64,000 nt of DNA from Gnetum montanum (lineage: Eukaryota > Streptophyta > Gnetopsida > Gnetales > Gnetaceae), in assembly GCA_015680685.1 (NCBI GenBank), contig MNCI01009622.1, forward strand, positions 40,985 to 104,984, given 5' to 3'. How positions within the stretch are numbered: position 1 is the first letter of the stretch; each line of letters starts with the position of its first letter. Position numbers and translations under genes: made by a program. This document shows positions 9,910 through 20,797 of this stretch, piece after piece. The notes beneath the pieces were generated by a model, which saw nothing but the letters and a program-made list of their open reading frames with translations, was not told the origin of the DNA and did no database searches.

Positions 9910-11070
9910 CATACTAAATGCTTCATGGAGGTCAATGGACACCTTTATAAGGTATGTGCCAATGGACAAGTTTTTTGGTGTGTTCCTAATGTTGATCAAC
10001 TACGTGTTCTCCATGATACTCATGAGGGCCCTTATGGGGACCACTATGCAAGAAGTTGCATGATCATTATGATCCTAATGGTAGGGTATTACAGACCAAC
10101 ACTCTTAAAAAATGTCCACAATTTCTTCTACTCTTGTGAATGCTATCAATGTGATGGTGGGATGACCACTTGAATGGAGGAGCCTTAGTAGTGGATTCAA
10201 CCACTAAAACCCTTCGACATCTAGGGCATTGACTTCATGGATCCCATCCATGTCAAATGGAAAGGTGTACATTATAGTCACTATTGACTATTATACAAAA
10301 TGGGTAAAAGTAGCACCTGTCACCAACTATACATCTTTCATTGCTACTTAGTTTGTAAAATAGAATATTATAAATAGGTTTGGGGTGCCACATGTACTAA
10401 TTTTTGACAATGGCACTCATTTTATAGGCACCACCTTTCACAAGATCATGCACTACTTGGGGGTTGAGCATAAATTAACAACAACCTATCATCCCAAAGC
10501 CAACAGTCAAGTTGAGATTACCAATAGGGAGATCTTAAAAATTTTAACTAGAAAAATAGGTAAATATAGTAGATACTATAGAACAAAACTCAATGATGCC
10601 CTTTGGGCCTACCACTCAACATGAAATCTCTTTGTAGGCTACTCTCCCTATGAGTTGGTGTACAGGAAATTACTAACTCTTCCAATCTAATTCGATTTTC
10701 GTACACTTTCAATAGCCTGTGATCTTGATCTTAACCTTAGCCTAGCATAGAAATAAATATTGATTAACCTTAATGTGCTATATGGGAATAAATTAGTGTT
10801 CCTTTCTTTGAATGAGATGCACAAAGCATTCAACAAAAAATGCCATGACCTTAGAATAAGGAAATTTAAATTTCAAGCTGTGGACAAGGTCCTCTACTGA
10901 AACCTCACAGATGTGCCACAAAAAATCAAGTTCCAAACACTATGGGAAGGGCCTTATATTATTTATAAAACCTTTTCTTTTGGGGCCATGTTGATCTACA
11001 AACTTGAGAGCCCAAATAAAAAACAACTGGTCAACATGAAACAACTTAAACCTTTCCATGAGCCCAAGTA
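9910..11070 (+). pseudogene. pol: Ath-1 integrase
   Basis: The H2C2 zinc-binding module is visible: 'HEGPYGDHYARS' ... 'FYSCECYQCDG'. The catalytic core follows with 'DIXGIDFMDPI', 'FGVPHVLIFDNGTHF', 'YHPKANSQVEITNREI' and 'LWAYHST', covering the D, D and E positions. 'GYSPYELVY' and 'KIKFQTLWEGPYII' belong to the C-terminal domain. It inserts the cDNA into the chromosome. The reading frame is long (10385-10624 uninterrupted) but has stops elsewhere. The tail reaches about 11130, directly before the extra polypurine tract. Confidence 0.86.
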
Positions 11071-11138
11071 AGCTAGTGAAAGAAACACCTCATTAGATGG
11101 ACAACCATGCACAATCTTTTGAATCTCCTCATTTCAAC

Positions 11139-11156
11139 TTAGTTGTGGGGGAGATG
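11139..11156 (+). other. Extra (post-pol) polypurine tract, Ath-1
   Basis: 'cttagttgtgggggagatgg' follows the end of pol. The core TTAGT..TGGGGGAGATG is conserved at the equivalent position in Ath-2 (20781-20797, minus) and Ath-3 (53661-53680, minus). It resembles the terminal PPT of the same element (TTAGTTGTGGGAGTA at 16235-16249). Confidence 0.65.
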
Positions 11157-12680
11157 GACATATGCACTAATCATATAAATGGCTCCTGAATTTTTTACAC
11201 TTTGTTGTTTTACACTTTCTTTATTTTATACTTATTTGTTTTACAGTTTTCTTGTTTTTCACATTTTTTATTTTACAAAATCATTAGTACATTATATCTT
11301 TCTTGAATATTTTATAGTTTCTTATATATATTACTTTATTTTGGTATGTTTTCTTATTGTGTTATAATAAATTACTTTATTGCCAATAGGACATAGTGAT
11401 GCTGTAGCTATTTGCTAATGGTGGTTTGTATTTAATGTTTTTGATTACTAATGTCTAGTTTCTATTTTTGAATTTTAATATTAATAACTAATCCATAGTT
11501 TCTTTTTCATGGAACAAGTAGTGAGTCCACATCATCCACCCATCTATAACAATCTATGGTGTTCATGGTTTTGGAAATATGAGGTTCCTTTCATTAATGA
11601 AATATTAAGAAACTTTTGGCCTTGGTAGTTTTTAAATTTGGAAAAGATAAAATGGATTGATAAGGGTGTGACTTCAAGGGGACTCAATACTCTTTGTACT
11701 TTTCTACTCATTTGAGTGCATGAGTTTTTTTCATGGATTTCTTACCGTTTCATGTCGACTAATAATAGGATGTTAATAAGTCTTTGCATGGTGTGGTTCC
11801 CATCCAAAAATCCCTAAAAACATAAAAAAATGATGATAATTCAAAGCACATCCCTTAGAAAAAATAATGGGCTACAAGCACTAGTTATGGAACTAGAAAG
11901 ACATGTTAGCCATGCCTATATGTCCCCTTTAACTAAGGCCCTTTCTCACTTCTTTGTTCTCTTTTCTTCTCTAAGAAGGTATAGTGTTTGATCTGTGGAA
12001 GCATTCTTATGTCTGGTATGGTCCTAGAGTATTGATGCGATGTCACTGAAAGTGGTTGGTTTTGATCTAGACTAAGGATGGACCTTGTCAAGTCATTTAA
12101 CCATCAAATCCATAAGGGACTTCACCATGAATCGGAACTCCATTCCAATCTTCTCTTATCCACCAATGCTTTTCATAATCCACCTGACTACTAGGTTTCC
12201 ATGTCTTGTTCAATGTCTTAGTTTGATGTGTTAAAATTCTCAGGTATATTCTTCCAGATTTAATCCGTATCTTTCTATAACCATTAATCAACTGTGGGGT
12301 CCATGGACTCCTTGGTTTGAGAATATGCAAGGGTAAAAAGGGCATGAGCTTGCTATGCAGAGGACCTACTTGCATATCTCTTGCTTAGGTTAGTTAAGTT
12401 CCTTATCCTTAGGCATTTTCACAATCAAATCTTTCATATGCTCCATCAATTGCATGCAACTGTGCACTTCTTAAAGGCATTTCTCTAACAAATTTTATTC
12501 TTGGAATTGAATCTCCAATTTTGTGAACCATCAAGCCCTCTTCAAGTCTTTCGTCATGTTCATAGCTTTTATGGCTATCTATAGACCCTAATTTCATGCT
12601 CAATCTCCTCATAATTTTTGGAATATTCAATGTGGAAAAAATTTTTCCAACAGCTTCATCAATGGAACCGTATATACATA
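11157..12680 (+). other. Spacer between pol and the ORF3 promoter
   Basis: The first 200 bp (11180-11380) are T-rich with many 'ttttaca' words and give a spurious 62-codon frame. The matching spots in Ath-2 (20500-20760) and Ath-3 (53500-53640) are the same tract on the minus strand. The rest is non-coding; the two minus-strand open frames at 12097-12690 have no counterpart in the other elements. Confidence 0.5.
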
Positions 12681-12746
12681 GTTGATGCATCGACGAGATC
12701 TCATCGATGGGACCCTAGCAATGTAAGAAAAAAAGTCTATATATAC
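12681..12746 (+). promoter_or_regulatory. Internal LTR-like promoter of ORF3 (Ath-1)
   Basis: 'gatgcatcgacgagatctc' plus 'atcgatggga' (12684-12712) repeats the palindromic motif class of the element's LTR. A TATA box TCTATATATAC follows at 12736-12746. Downstream, 'TTTTACATTTG', 'CTCAAA' and 'GGGGAG' occur in order both here and in the Ath-3 internal promoter. ORF3 starts ~450 bp further on. Presence of a promoter is inferred from sequence only. Confidence 0.62.
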
Positions 12747-13192
12747 GCAGCCACACCTTTAAAACTTTTTACATTTGAGCTCAAATGAGAGGGGAGTTTT
12801 TGAAATTTTTTAGAGCCTAGAACCTTTGAAGAGCCATATCTTCCTAGCTATTTGTCCAATTCACTCCAGGCTTCGATCCTATAGCTACCAGAGGTATGCT
12901 CTTTATCGTGGGGGCCACAAACCTTAAGTTTTTGACAATTGTTTTAAAAAAAATTTGTAACTCCCACAAAGAATTAACTAAGAAAATAACTTCAAAACAT
13001 CAAATTGTGAGAGCTAAACCCTTCCAATAAGCTCTAGTGACATTAAAAATTAAATAACATTAAAATAATAATAAATTAATTAATCTACCATGGTAATAAC
13101 TTAGCCTAAGTGTAATTGCCCAATGAGATAAGGTACTTAAATGTTATAAATTACACATTGAGTGCTAATCCTTGGTTACGTTGTGACCACAT
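12747..13192 (+). promoter_or_regulatory. ORF3 leader with candidate intron (Ath-1)
   Basis: A splice-donor-like site GAG|GTATGC lies at 12891-12899. It is followed by 'GGGGGCCACAAACCTT', which is conserved (one difference) in the Ath-3 leader after GAG|GTAAGC. 'TTGGTTACGTT' shortly before the ATG is also shared with Ath-3. The AT-rich middle looks like an intron, but the acceptor could not be fixed. Confidence 0.45.
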
Positions 13193-15964
13193 ATGATACC
13201 TAAAGGAAAGCATGTGCAAGAAGGAGGATCCTCCCAACCAAGGAACAAATAGCCATAAATTGGTAGGGGTCAAGAAGAATCTAATGTGCAAGAAGTAGAA
13301 ACCCATGCAATGAGACCTCTTTAGAAGGAGCCCAAAGTGGAATCTATTCAACAGATTCTTGAAAAAGTGGCTATGATAGAATAGTCTCATTGAGATGAGG
13401 CATCAAAGCCTAGATTGAACCTTAAGGTCACCTTGATAGAGGCTTGCCTCAAGAAAATCACAAATAAAGAGGTCCAAAAATCTATGCTTCAAGAGTTAAA
13501 TTTTGGACCTTTCTTAGTGTTTGCACCTACAAAAGTTAAAGCCAACTACAAAACTCTCCCATGTGGTCCATAATCACTTCCAATGGGAAGTGGTACATGG
13601 GAGAGAGATACTTGTTCTAGAACAATCGATAGGTCAGTTCAACAGTCAAGATCAAGGATATTTTAGTGCCTTACTTAGTGAACACCATTTTAGAGGCCCT
13701 TGGGTTATGAGAAATTGGGGAAAATTTAGTAGGGATTCCAATGCAAATAGATCCTTGTATCAAGAAAGAATGGATGTTGCAGTGTTCTCGAGTAGATTAT
13801 AAGGAGTTTGATGTACTTACTATGGTATAATGAGCATTCTTTAAGATTGCAGCCTTTCACCTCAATCGGCCAAGTAAGATCATAGCCTTCTCCATCCAAT
13901 TCCCATTCAACATTCCATAGCTGATCTATCTTGAGATAGGGAAGAGCTTTAAGAAAAATGAACATGGAAGAAAGGAACTTATTTTTTTGTGCCTCATCAA
14001 AAAGTTATGCAAAAGTGGAGGCATAACCTACTACACAAATGACACCATTTTATGTACTCCAACTACCTCTTGGGAAAAAATGATGAAGGACAAGGTGCTT
14101 GCCAAAGTCATTCAAGAAGCATAGCAACAACAACAACCACCTCCACTATCCACTCATAAAATAACTTTGGAATCTCGTGTTACCATTGGGTGTATGCATG
14201 AACTCTGAGAGCAGCTCTTGTAGTAGCAATAGCAGCAAGCAAGAATGAACAGTGGTGATCCAGCTATCTATTTCCTAGCAATGAGCCACCTCAATGAAGT
14301 GGCCCAAACTATAAGTTATATGGAAGGTGTTAGGCCAAATTTATCAACCCAATGAACATGACTACCTGTCAAATCTTAGTGCTTGAGAGGTAATAGTATC
14401 TCGTTTGCAAAAATACCAATTCCTAGAAATCTCTAAGAATGTCACTACCTTTTTAGTATGTCTGGAGAAGGGTGAGGGACCAACTATCTTGGTGATGTAG
14501 CACCATGGGAAAGAGATAGTGGTAGAAGTTGTTGTTGACAAAATTGCTAAAACATGTAATGCACTTGCAGCATTTGTAGTAGATGTTTGTATACTCAAAG
14601 ATGTGGAGACTTTCATAGGAATCATTAATGGTAGATTGAGTGTAGCCCAGTATGAGGAATTGCTAGACTAACTAATGGGAACCAAGCAATTGATTTCAAA
14701 TGTCTTTGATCTTTCAAATACCATCATTCCAACCCATTCAAAGCTTCTTGAAGTAAGGGAAAAATGCATCATAATGGAGGGGCAACTAGAAATAGCCAGA
14801 GCATAAGACCAATGCTTGGCTATAGAGGTTGCTTAATTTAGGGCCCATCTCATTGATCCTACAGTTATCAACCTAGCATTGACACGTGATGAAGCTTTCA
14901 AACAAGTTTAGGACAAGCTTAAAAATGTTGATGATTCCAAGGAGATGGAAATCTTTGACAAATCCTTAGGTAATGCTATAATGCACAACATCTAGAAGGA
15001 CTTAGCCCAGATGCACTAGGAGAATGAGATTCTAACCACAGAGAATCATTGCCTATAGAATGTTGATGCATAGAAGTAATAAATGGCATATTTCATTCAT
15101 TAATAGTAGGAGTAGCTAGCTAGAGTAAACAATGAATTGAGGAGATTGGTAGTAGAAAATAGAAACCTCTCCATGGAGGAAGTCTATGCGCTTCATAAAA
15201 AATCTACAATAGAGATAGCTACCTAGAAGAATGAGGCTTTCAAATTTGAGAGAGTCAAGAACCATTATAAAGATCAAGTTGCTCTATAAAAAGAAGTTAA
15301 TGGGAAACATATTCATATGGTGAAGGAAAAAATAAATGAGGTCCTCTATCAGCTTAAAGGAGGAGGTGATGTATGATCGCCTATCTTTGATGGGCTGAAT
15401 GACTACAGCAAGGTAGAAATCTACATGAAAGAGTTATAGATTAAGAAGATAACAGAGTACATGAAGCTTGTCAATCTCTAGTACACAAACCTAGCAATGT
15501 TGACTATCAGAAGGCCATGGTTAGAATTAGAAAAATAAGTGGCCAACTAATACTTGTACAAGGTAGAGTTCAAGCACCATAAAGAGATCAAGTAGAAGCT
15601 CGAGACTTCAAATGCTAAACTAAAGGTTCTTAAGGTGAAGTTTACTAATTAACAATCAATCGATGAGAACCTGGCCAACACGATGAATGATTACTAGGAG
15701 CTACAAAATGCACTTAGAGTGTTCGACATTGAACATAAATAGTTTTTTGCCTAGTTTATAAATGTGAAGGAGCTATTCCCTACAATGCCTTGTTCATGGG
15801 ATGTTCCCATTTTAGCTCACATTGGTTATGCAGTGTGGATTGTGAATGATCCTTGGAATAAGGAGGAGAAGATGAAGGTACTATTGAACACCTTTTATCT
15901 TCCACTAAAAGTTGCAGCTACCACAAGACAACCACAACTACCTCAAACCACCACGTGCACCTAA
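13193..15964 (+). pseudogene. Ath-1 ORF3 (unknown, coiled-coil rich)
   Basis: The start at 13193 (MIPKGKHV...) lines up with the Ath-3 start (MVPKRGTP...). ~900 codons with stops, mostly TAG. Conserved blocks among Ath-1, Ath-2 and Ath-3 are 'KVESIQQ'-type sequence near the start, 'GRKELIFLCLIKKLC' then 'TSWEKMMKDKVLAK' (~14080), a Gln-rich run (~14105-14240), long charged heptad-like stretches (14700-15700) and the end motif 'MPCSWDVPILAHIG' (15785). The position after integrase equals the env-like ORF of Athila elements. I see no signal peptide or membrane helix, so an envelope role is not supported here; a structural, coiled-coil protein is as likely. Confidence 0.68.
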
Positions 15965-16234
15965 AGTAGGAGAAGGCCCTTTGAAGACTCAAGAGCCTCC
16001 ACCACCTAGGATTGTTTGATCTTGTTCATTATCTTCCCATTGTTAGAGGAATTGTGTTTGTCAATTTTATCCTAGTGTACAATTTTGTTGTCATGAACAT
16101 CAAAATTTTGTAATGATTGTAAAACCATACACTTGGGCACTTAGTTTTTGTTGTATTATTTGTGTGTTTTTTTTGTATGTCAATAATCCTATACCTTTTC
16201 AAATTTTGTAAAGAATTCAAGAACGAGTTTTCAT

Positions 16235-16249
16235 TTAGTTGTGGGAGTA
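16235..16249 (+). other. Terminal polypurine tract, Ath-1
   Basis: 'TTAGTTGTGGGAGTA' abuts the 3' LTR start and primes plus-strand DNA. Same layout as in Ath-2 and Ath-3. Confidence 0.75.
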
Positions 16250-17141
16250 TAATGAGACATGATGATTTGGCCACATCAATGGGATGCCATTGTTGTCAAC
16301 GTGACCTTGTCAATGGGATCTTACCAACATGATCCCATTGATATAGGTTTTGAGCCATTGACATGTACCTGTTGACAGGGCACCCTATCTCACCTATAAA
16401 TCTATACCTACTCACCACATTTATGACATTTTTTCATAAATTTTAGAGAAGCTCTTGTAGTTTTTCCATTCAAAAGTTAAAATATTTTCTAAGTACCTGT
16501 AGTAAGAGTCAAAGAGTGTATGAATATTTATTTGAACACTATGTACCTGAGCACTTCAGTGTATGTGATAATAAAGATGAGCTTTGTAATCAAATCTTGC
16601 ATCACTTGAACTAGATTAATTATTTCTTTTATGCATTTAATATTTCAAGAAATTTCCTTTAATGTTTTAAAGTAATTAAGTGATTAATTAATATAGACTA
16701 AATAACAAACATAAGCATGACCACTTCAAGCATATGTGTAACAGTTGGTAATCCTTGTAACACTTAATGTTTGGTAACCCAGTAGTGTTATATGTGTTTG
16801 GGGTGTTTATAGCAATTGAGAATGGATTCTTATATTAGGATTAGTTAAGTATTAGCTAGTTACTACATTAATTTAGCAATTAAATTACTTTATTCTTTAT
16901 TCTTAATTCTTAGGCTATTTAATTCATAAATAGAAAATGATAAAAATTATATGCCTCAATTATACTTAACCACTTCCTTGTACTTCACAAGTGGAACTAG
17001 GAAGAAAATGATTATAATGGTTAGTTTCACCTCCTAGAACCAATGTACTTAAAAACCTAAAGCCTTTGGAATTTGACCGAATTGTTGAGTAAACAGTAGT
17101 GATTTGCATTTTTGGATGTAGGGTATACTCGTCACTTATCA
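16250..17141 (+). repeat. Ath-1 3' LTR
   Basis: Starts TAATGAGACATG (TGATGAGAC with G to A) and ends CACTTATCA (from CACTCATCA). The promoter array is at 16273-16380 and the TATA box CACCTATAAAT at 16391-16401. The block GAGAAGCTCTTGTAG at 16446-16460, continuing to 16476, is nearly repeated in the internal promoter of Ath-2 (19053-19020, minus). Confidence 0.9.
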
Positions 17142-18523
17142 TATGGATTCAGAAAGATCTACTAGTGGCACCATAGGAGCATTAAAGGATTCTTTTATGT
17201 GATCAGTGATCACTTCTGCAGTTCACTGCATCTTGGTACTACATAACCATGATCATGGCCCCTTCTCTAGTTTCTAGCACTACATGGAATGATGCAGCAT
17301 TCCTAGAAATTTGTTATGACCATTCATTTTCCCCTCCTAAATTTAATGATATTTGTTCGCTAGTAGGATTTGTGGACTAGACTGTATTATTGATGACTTT
17401 TTAGAGGTTGGCCCTTTCCTTTGTTCCCCAGCTGATAGTTTTGACAATTTATTGTAAATGGCTGATTAACGTCTTGTAATCTTTTGATGGTAGTGCTATT
17501 GCTATTGTTATTGTTGTTGCTTAGTTTATGGGCGCAACTTGTTATTGTTGATTAGTAGCTGGAGTGCTATTAGTAAGTGTGATGCCTATAGTTTCCTCGG
17601 TACATTTTGGTTTTTCCACTTGATCCTTCTTCGGAGGCACTGGTTTAAGTATCTTAGCATATGAGGCATTTTGGGCTTTCCTAGGGACATCATTGGTATA
17701 CCCTAGGATTCTAGCTCATCTACATAGGTTCTTGATAAGACAAGAAAATTGAAGTGTCAAGTTCCTTACCTTTTTCTCTTCAAACCAACTTTGAATCTCA
17801 AGGAAGTAGAGATATGCAATGTTTGCATTAAATTTTTCCATTAAGATAACAGTTCCTCTAGCTACATATGTTGAAATTTGATTGATCCTTTTAGTAGGGA
17901 ATAGGTGATATTTTTCAATTTTGAAATATATTTTTTCTTCAAGGGTTAGCTCACTATAATCCTTGTCATCTTTACCATATTCTCATAGCAACCATAGTTT
18001 TCTTGTATTTGTATCAGATTTAGTGGAGAGCTATGCCACCTTTGTCCCATCATTGGGCATATTAAGGGCTTCAAAAATTGGCTTTACAAAATAAAATATT
18101 GAAAGTTCTTCAATTTTGACCATTGCATCAACTTGCTTGTTATGCTAGAATTGGTACATTTCTCCTAAGTACCGTTCTCTACTACTTATGATTGTAGGCC
18201 ATAATGGGGACACTTGTAGTTATGCCTTCATTGTGTTTGGAGAAAATTCCATGAATGGACCAAAGTTTAATATGATGATGACTATGTCCATGATTGATTT
18301 CTCTTGAATGGTCTAGAGGCAATTTGGTAATAGCATAAGGTGCTATCCTTGTTCTTGTTCTAGTGGAACTTCCACCTTTGCTTGAAAAAATAGTTATGTG
18401 ATAGTAGTTTGCTAATGGATGCTGAATGACTACACTTCCTACTTTGCCTATAGGGTTTGTTCCCTCATTTTGCTTCTTCCACGACCTCCTAGTCTTTTAC
18501 TTGCTAGTTGTGAAGGTCCTCAT
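17142..18523 (-). pseudogene. Ath-2 ORF3, N-terminal part
   Basis: The minus-strand frame begins near 18523 with 'MRTFTTSK' and runs to the Ath-1 junction. Recognisable pieces are 'KIYFKIEKYHLFPTKRINQ' (~17900), 'FLEIQSWFEEKK' (~17790) and 'SYAKILKPVPPKKDQ' (~17640). It continues in frame at 3947. It lies about 0.6 kb downstream of the Ath-2 internal promoter. Stops are chiefly TAG. No known domain recognised. Confidence 0.55.
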
Positions 18524-19019
18524 TCTACTCTTTTCAAGGCCATATGCAATCTACAAGGGTTTGGAAATTATTAAAATGTTTATACTAATTTCTAATAACT
18601 CTTTTTCTTACTCGTACCCTTAACTAGATCAATTTCTTAGCTTATCATGATTGTAGAGTTAGAAAAATTTTCAAAATGGAACCCCTTTAGGTATTATTTC
18701 CATTATAACCCTTCACAATTATTATTTGTGCTCTTATTTATGGTCTAAAAGAGGTGGTATGGTACATTAAGAGGATTGTTTAAGTGTTTCTAGCCTTGGT
18801 TTGATTAACAAATTTTAGAATTATCATTATTCTTTTATAATTACCCTTGAAGATATCTTCCAGTTGTTAGAATTTTTTGGCTCAAATTTTAGTGATATCA
18901 TGATAAGTACCCACCATAACTAATTTGAGAGCTCTATGATCCACAAGGGTCAAGAATTTAGAAAATTGGAGCTACGAGGACCAAGTTATGAGTGTTAGAA
19001 GTTAGGGTGTCAGAGCTCT

Positions 19020-19186
19020 TTGTTTGAAAGAAAAAACGACAAAAGCTTGTCTCTTTGCAAATGAGAAATGAGAAAAAATGACTAACCTTCACATGTATAT
19101 ATACTAAATTTAGATGTATGATATCATAGATCATATATTGCACATATGATATTACAAGGCCTTTGATATCGTGGCTACGATATCAC
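19020..19186 (-). promoter_or_regulatory. Internal LTR-like promoter of ORF3 (Ath-2)
   Basis: Minus strand: GATATC palindromes at 19184-19179, 19170-19165 and 19125-19120, then the TATA box AGTATATATACATG at 19105-19092. After that comes 'GACAAGCTTTTGTCG' (19053-19039), which continues to 19020 and matches the Ath-1 LTR block at 16446-16476. The motif class GATATC is also that of the Ath-2 LTR. Confidence 0.65.
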
Positions 19187-20780
19187 CCGTGAAAATTTCA
19201 AAATTTTCTTTGAATAATGAGGGGAAAAATGAGTTAATAAAATGTCTAGAAGATATGAAGCATGTATAGAGGGTCTTGGAGTGGATATTATGCTTTGGTT
19301 ATGAAAAAAATCATTGAAAGTCTATGGTAAAGGAATCTTGGGATATGAAAGTTTATTAAGTATGTATAAGATGGATGAGAAGGGTATAAGTTTTTGGCAT
19401 ATAAATAGAGTTAATAGATGTTAAGGGAAGTATGCATTGACATTTATTATTCTTGGAAGGTCCAAGATGATGTGGCATTGTTTACCAAGTATGAAATACA
19501 AGAGTTACACAAGTGGATCCTCCTCAAAGAAGGCTCCAGCCTTTAATGCCCTTGCATAACCATGCCTCAAAGTGTTTGTAGGCACTCAAGGAGTTGAATG
19601 TAATTCATACCTATATAGCAAAACACACATGTTAGCAGTACTAGGTTGGGAAAATTATGCTATATTATACAAAACGAAAAGTTTTTTTTAATTGTATAGT
19701 AAGATGAAATGGATAATAGATAGGATTGTTGGAATTGAGACATGAGATGTCTTACAATAGGCATAATAAATTCTTGTATTTTATGGGTGGCTAAAGTAAT
19801 CATTAGCCTTTCTATCCAAGATTCAAACCAAATTGAGACCACTATCCAATGACATCACATTGTTTCACCTCTTAGATTCACAACCATAAGACAATTACTA
19901 TTGCAAGGAGTATTGTCACTTGGCATTTTGTCCAGGGGAGGGGTTTATTCATTAGAATTTTCTCTTATTTTTTTGAAATTTTGGCTACCTTCAGGCATGG
20001 GTAACGTGTCTTTCCAATGGAACCCCTAGAAATTTATTTTGTACATAGATTTTATTTTTGGTTGTGTCAACCTTACTCAAGGACTACTTTTAGGCAGGGC
20101 TAACATGTCTTTCTAGTGACATGGTAAGGCAACACTTATTGTATTCTTCAATTTTTTGTTAGATCTACAAAGATATTATTACAACCTTAGCAACATGATA
20201 GAACATACAGTAGTGATCCAAGATATTTCACAAATCTCCTTGATGTTACACCCTTCACATTCCTCCTTGATTCTTCACATTTCTATCTAGGCATAATGAT
20301 CACAAGTTTATTCTTATTTTTATTAGAAAAAGAACATCATTATGGCTATGGTAAGAACCTCTTATTACTTGGAATGGATGGATGGATGTTGTGGTCTTAC
20401 TATACAAATAATTAGTCCCTTTTGACTTAACAGCATAGAGAAATCTTCACCTTATTGGACTACATCTTGCCTTATTCTTGGTATGTTTTATTAATGATCA
20501 AAAATATGTATGAAGAAAATGAAAAGTAAGTATGAAAAATTGTAAAAGATAGTAAGAATGGAAAAGATAAAAAGAATGAGAAATGTTAATGGAATGAAAA
20601 ATCATTAAAGAATTGGAAAATGTCAAAGAATTAAGAAATTTTTAAGAAATGAAAAAGTGTAAAAGAATAAGAAGATATTAAAGAATGTGAAAAAAAGTGT
20701 TAAGAAAAGAAAAGAGTATAACAAAAATTAGAAAAAAAAAAGTTAAAAAGCACTTATTAATTCCTAAGTCATGATAAGAC
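19187..20780 (-). other. Ath-2 spacer with A-rich degenerate repeat
   Basis: Non-coding. 20500-20760 on the plus strand is a degenerate A-rich repeat of words like 'aaagaatgaaaaatg', the counterpart of the T-rich tract after pol in Ath-1. The rest shows nothing I recognise. Confidence 0.45.
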
Positions 20781-20797
20781 ATCTCCCCCATGATTGA
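20781..20797 (-). other. Extra polypurine tract, Ath-2
   Basis: Minus strand 'TCATGGGGGAGATGTCT' sits right after the gag-PR tail, at the place where Ath-1 and Ath-3 have it after integrase. It marks where pol is missing. Confidence 0.6.

Larger units (their letters stand above)
3953..17141 (+). mobile_element. Ath-1: full-layout Athila-like Ty3/gypsy element
   Basis: A 13.2-kb element bounded by ~0.9-kb direct LTRs, with tRNA-Asp-type PBS, gag, PR, RT, RNase H, integrase, an extra polypurine tract, an internal promoter, ORF3 and a terminal PPT. The layout (tRNA-Asp PBS, single RNase H, long ORF after integrase) is that of the Athila lineage. It is inserted in ORF3 of Ath-2: the flanks are 'tctag' (3948-3952) and 'tatgg' (17142-17146), only 3 of 5 identical, but the host frame reads through when the element is taken out. 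All genes carry multiple stops and the RT active site is altered. Confidence 0.88.

Noticed and set aside
11179-11367. Hydrophobic 62-codon frame after pol, candidate membrane protein
   Set aside because: Product of the conserved T-rich tract; the other elements show the same tract without an open frame.
12097-12690. Two consecutive minus-strand frames of ~90 codons in the Ath-1 spacer
   Set aside because: They overlap the internal promoter, have no counterpart in Ath-2 or Ath-3 and no recognisable motif.
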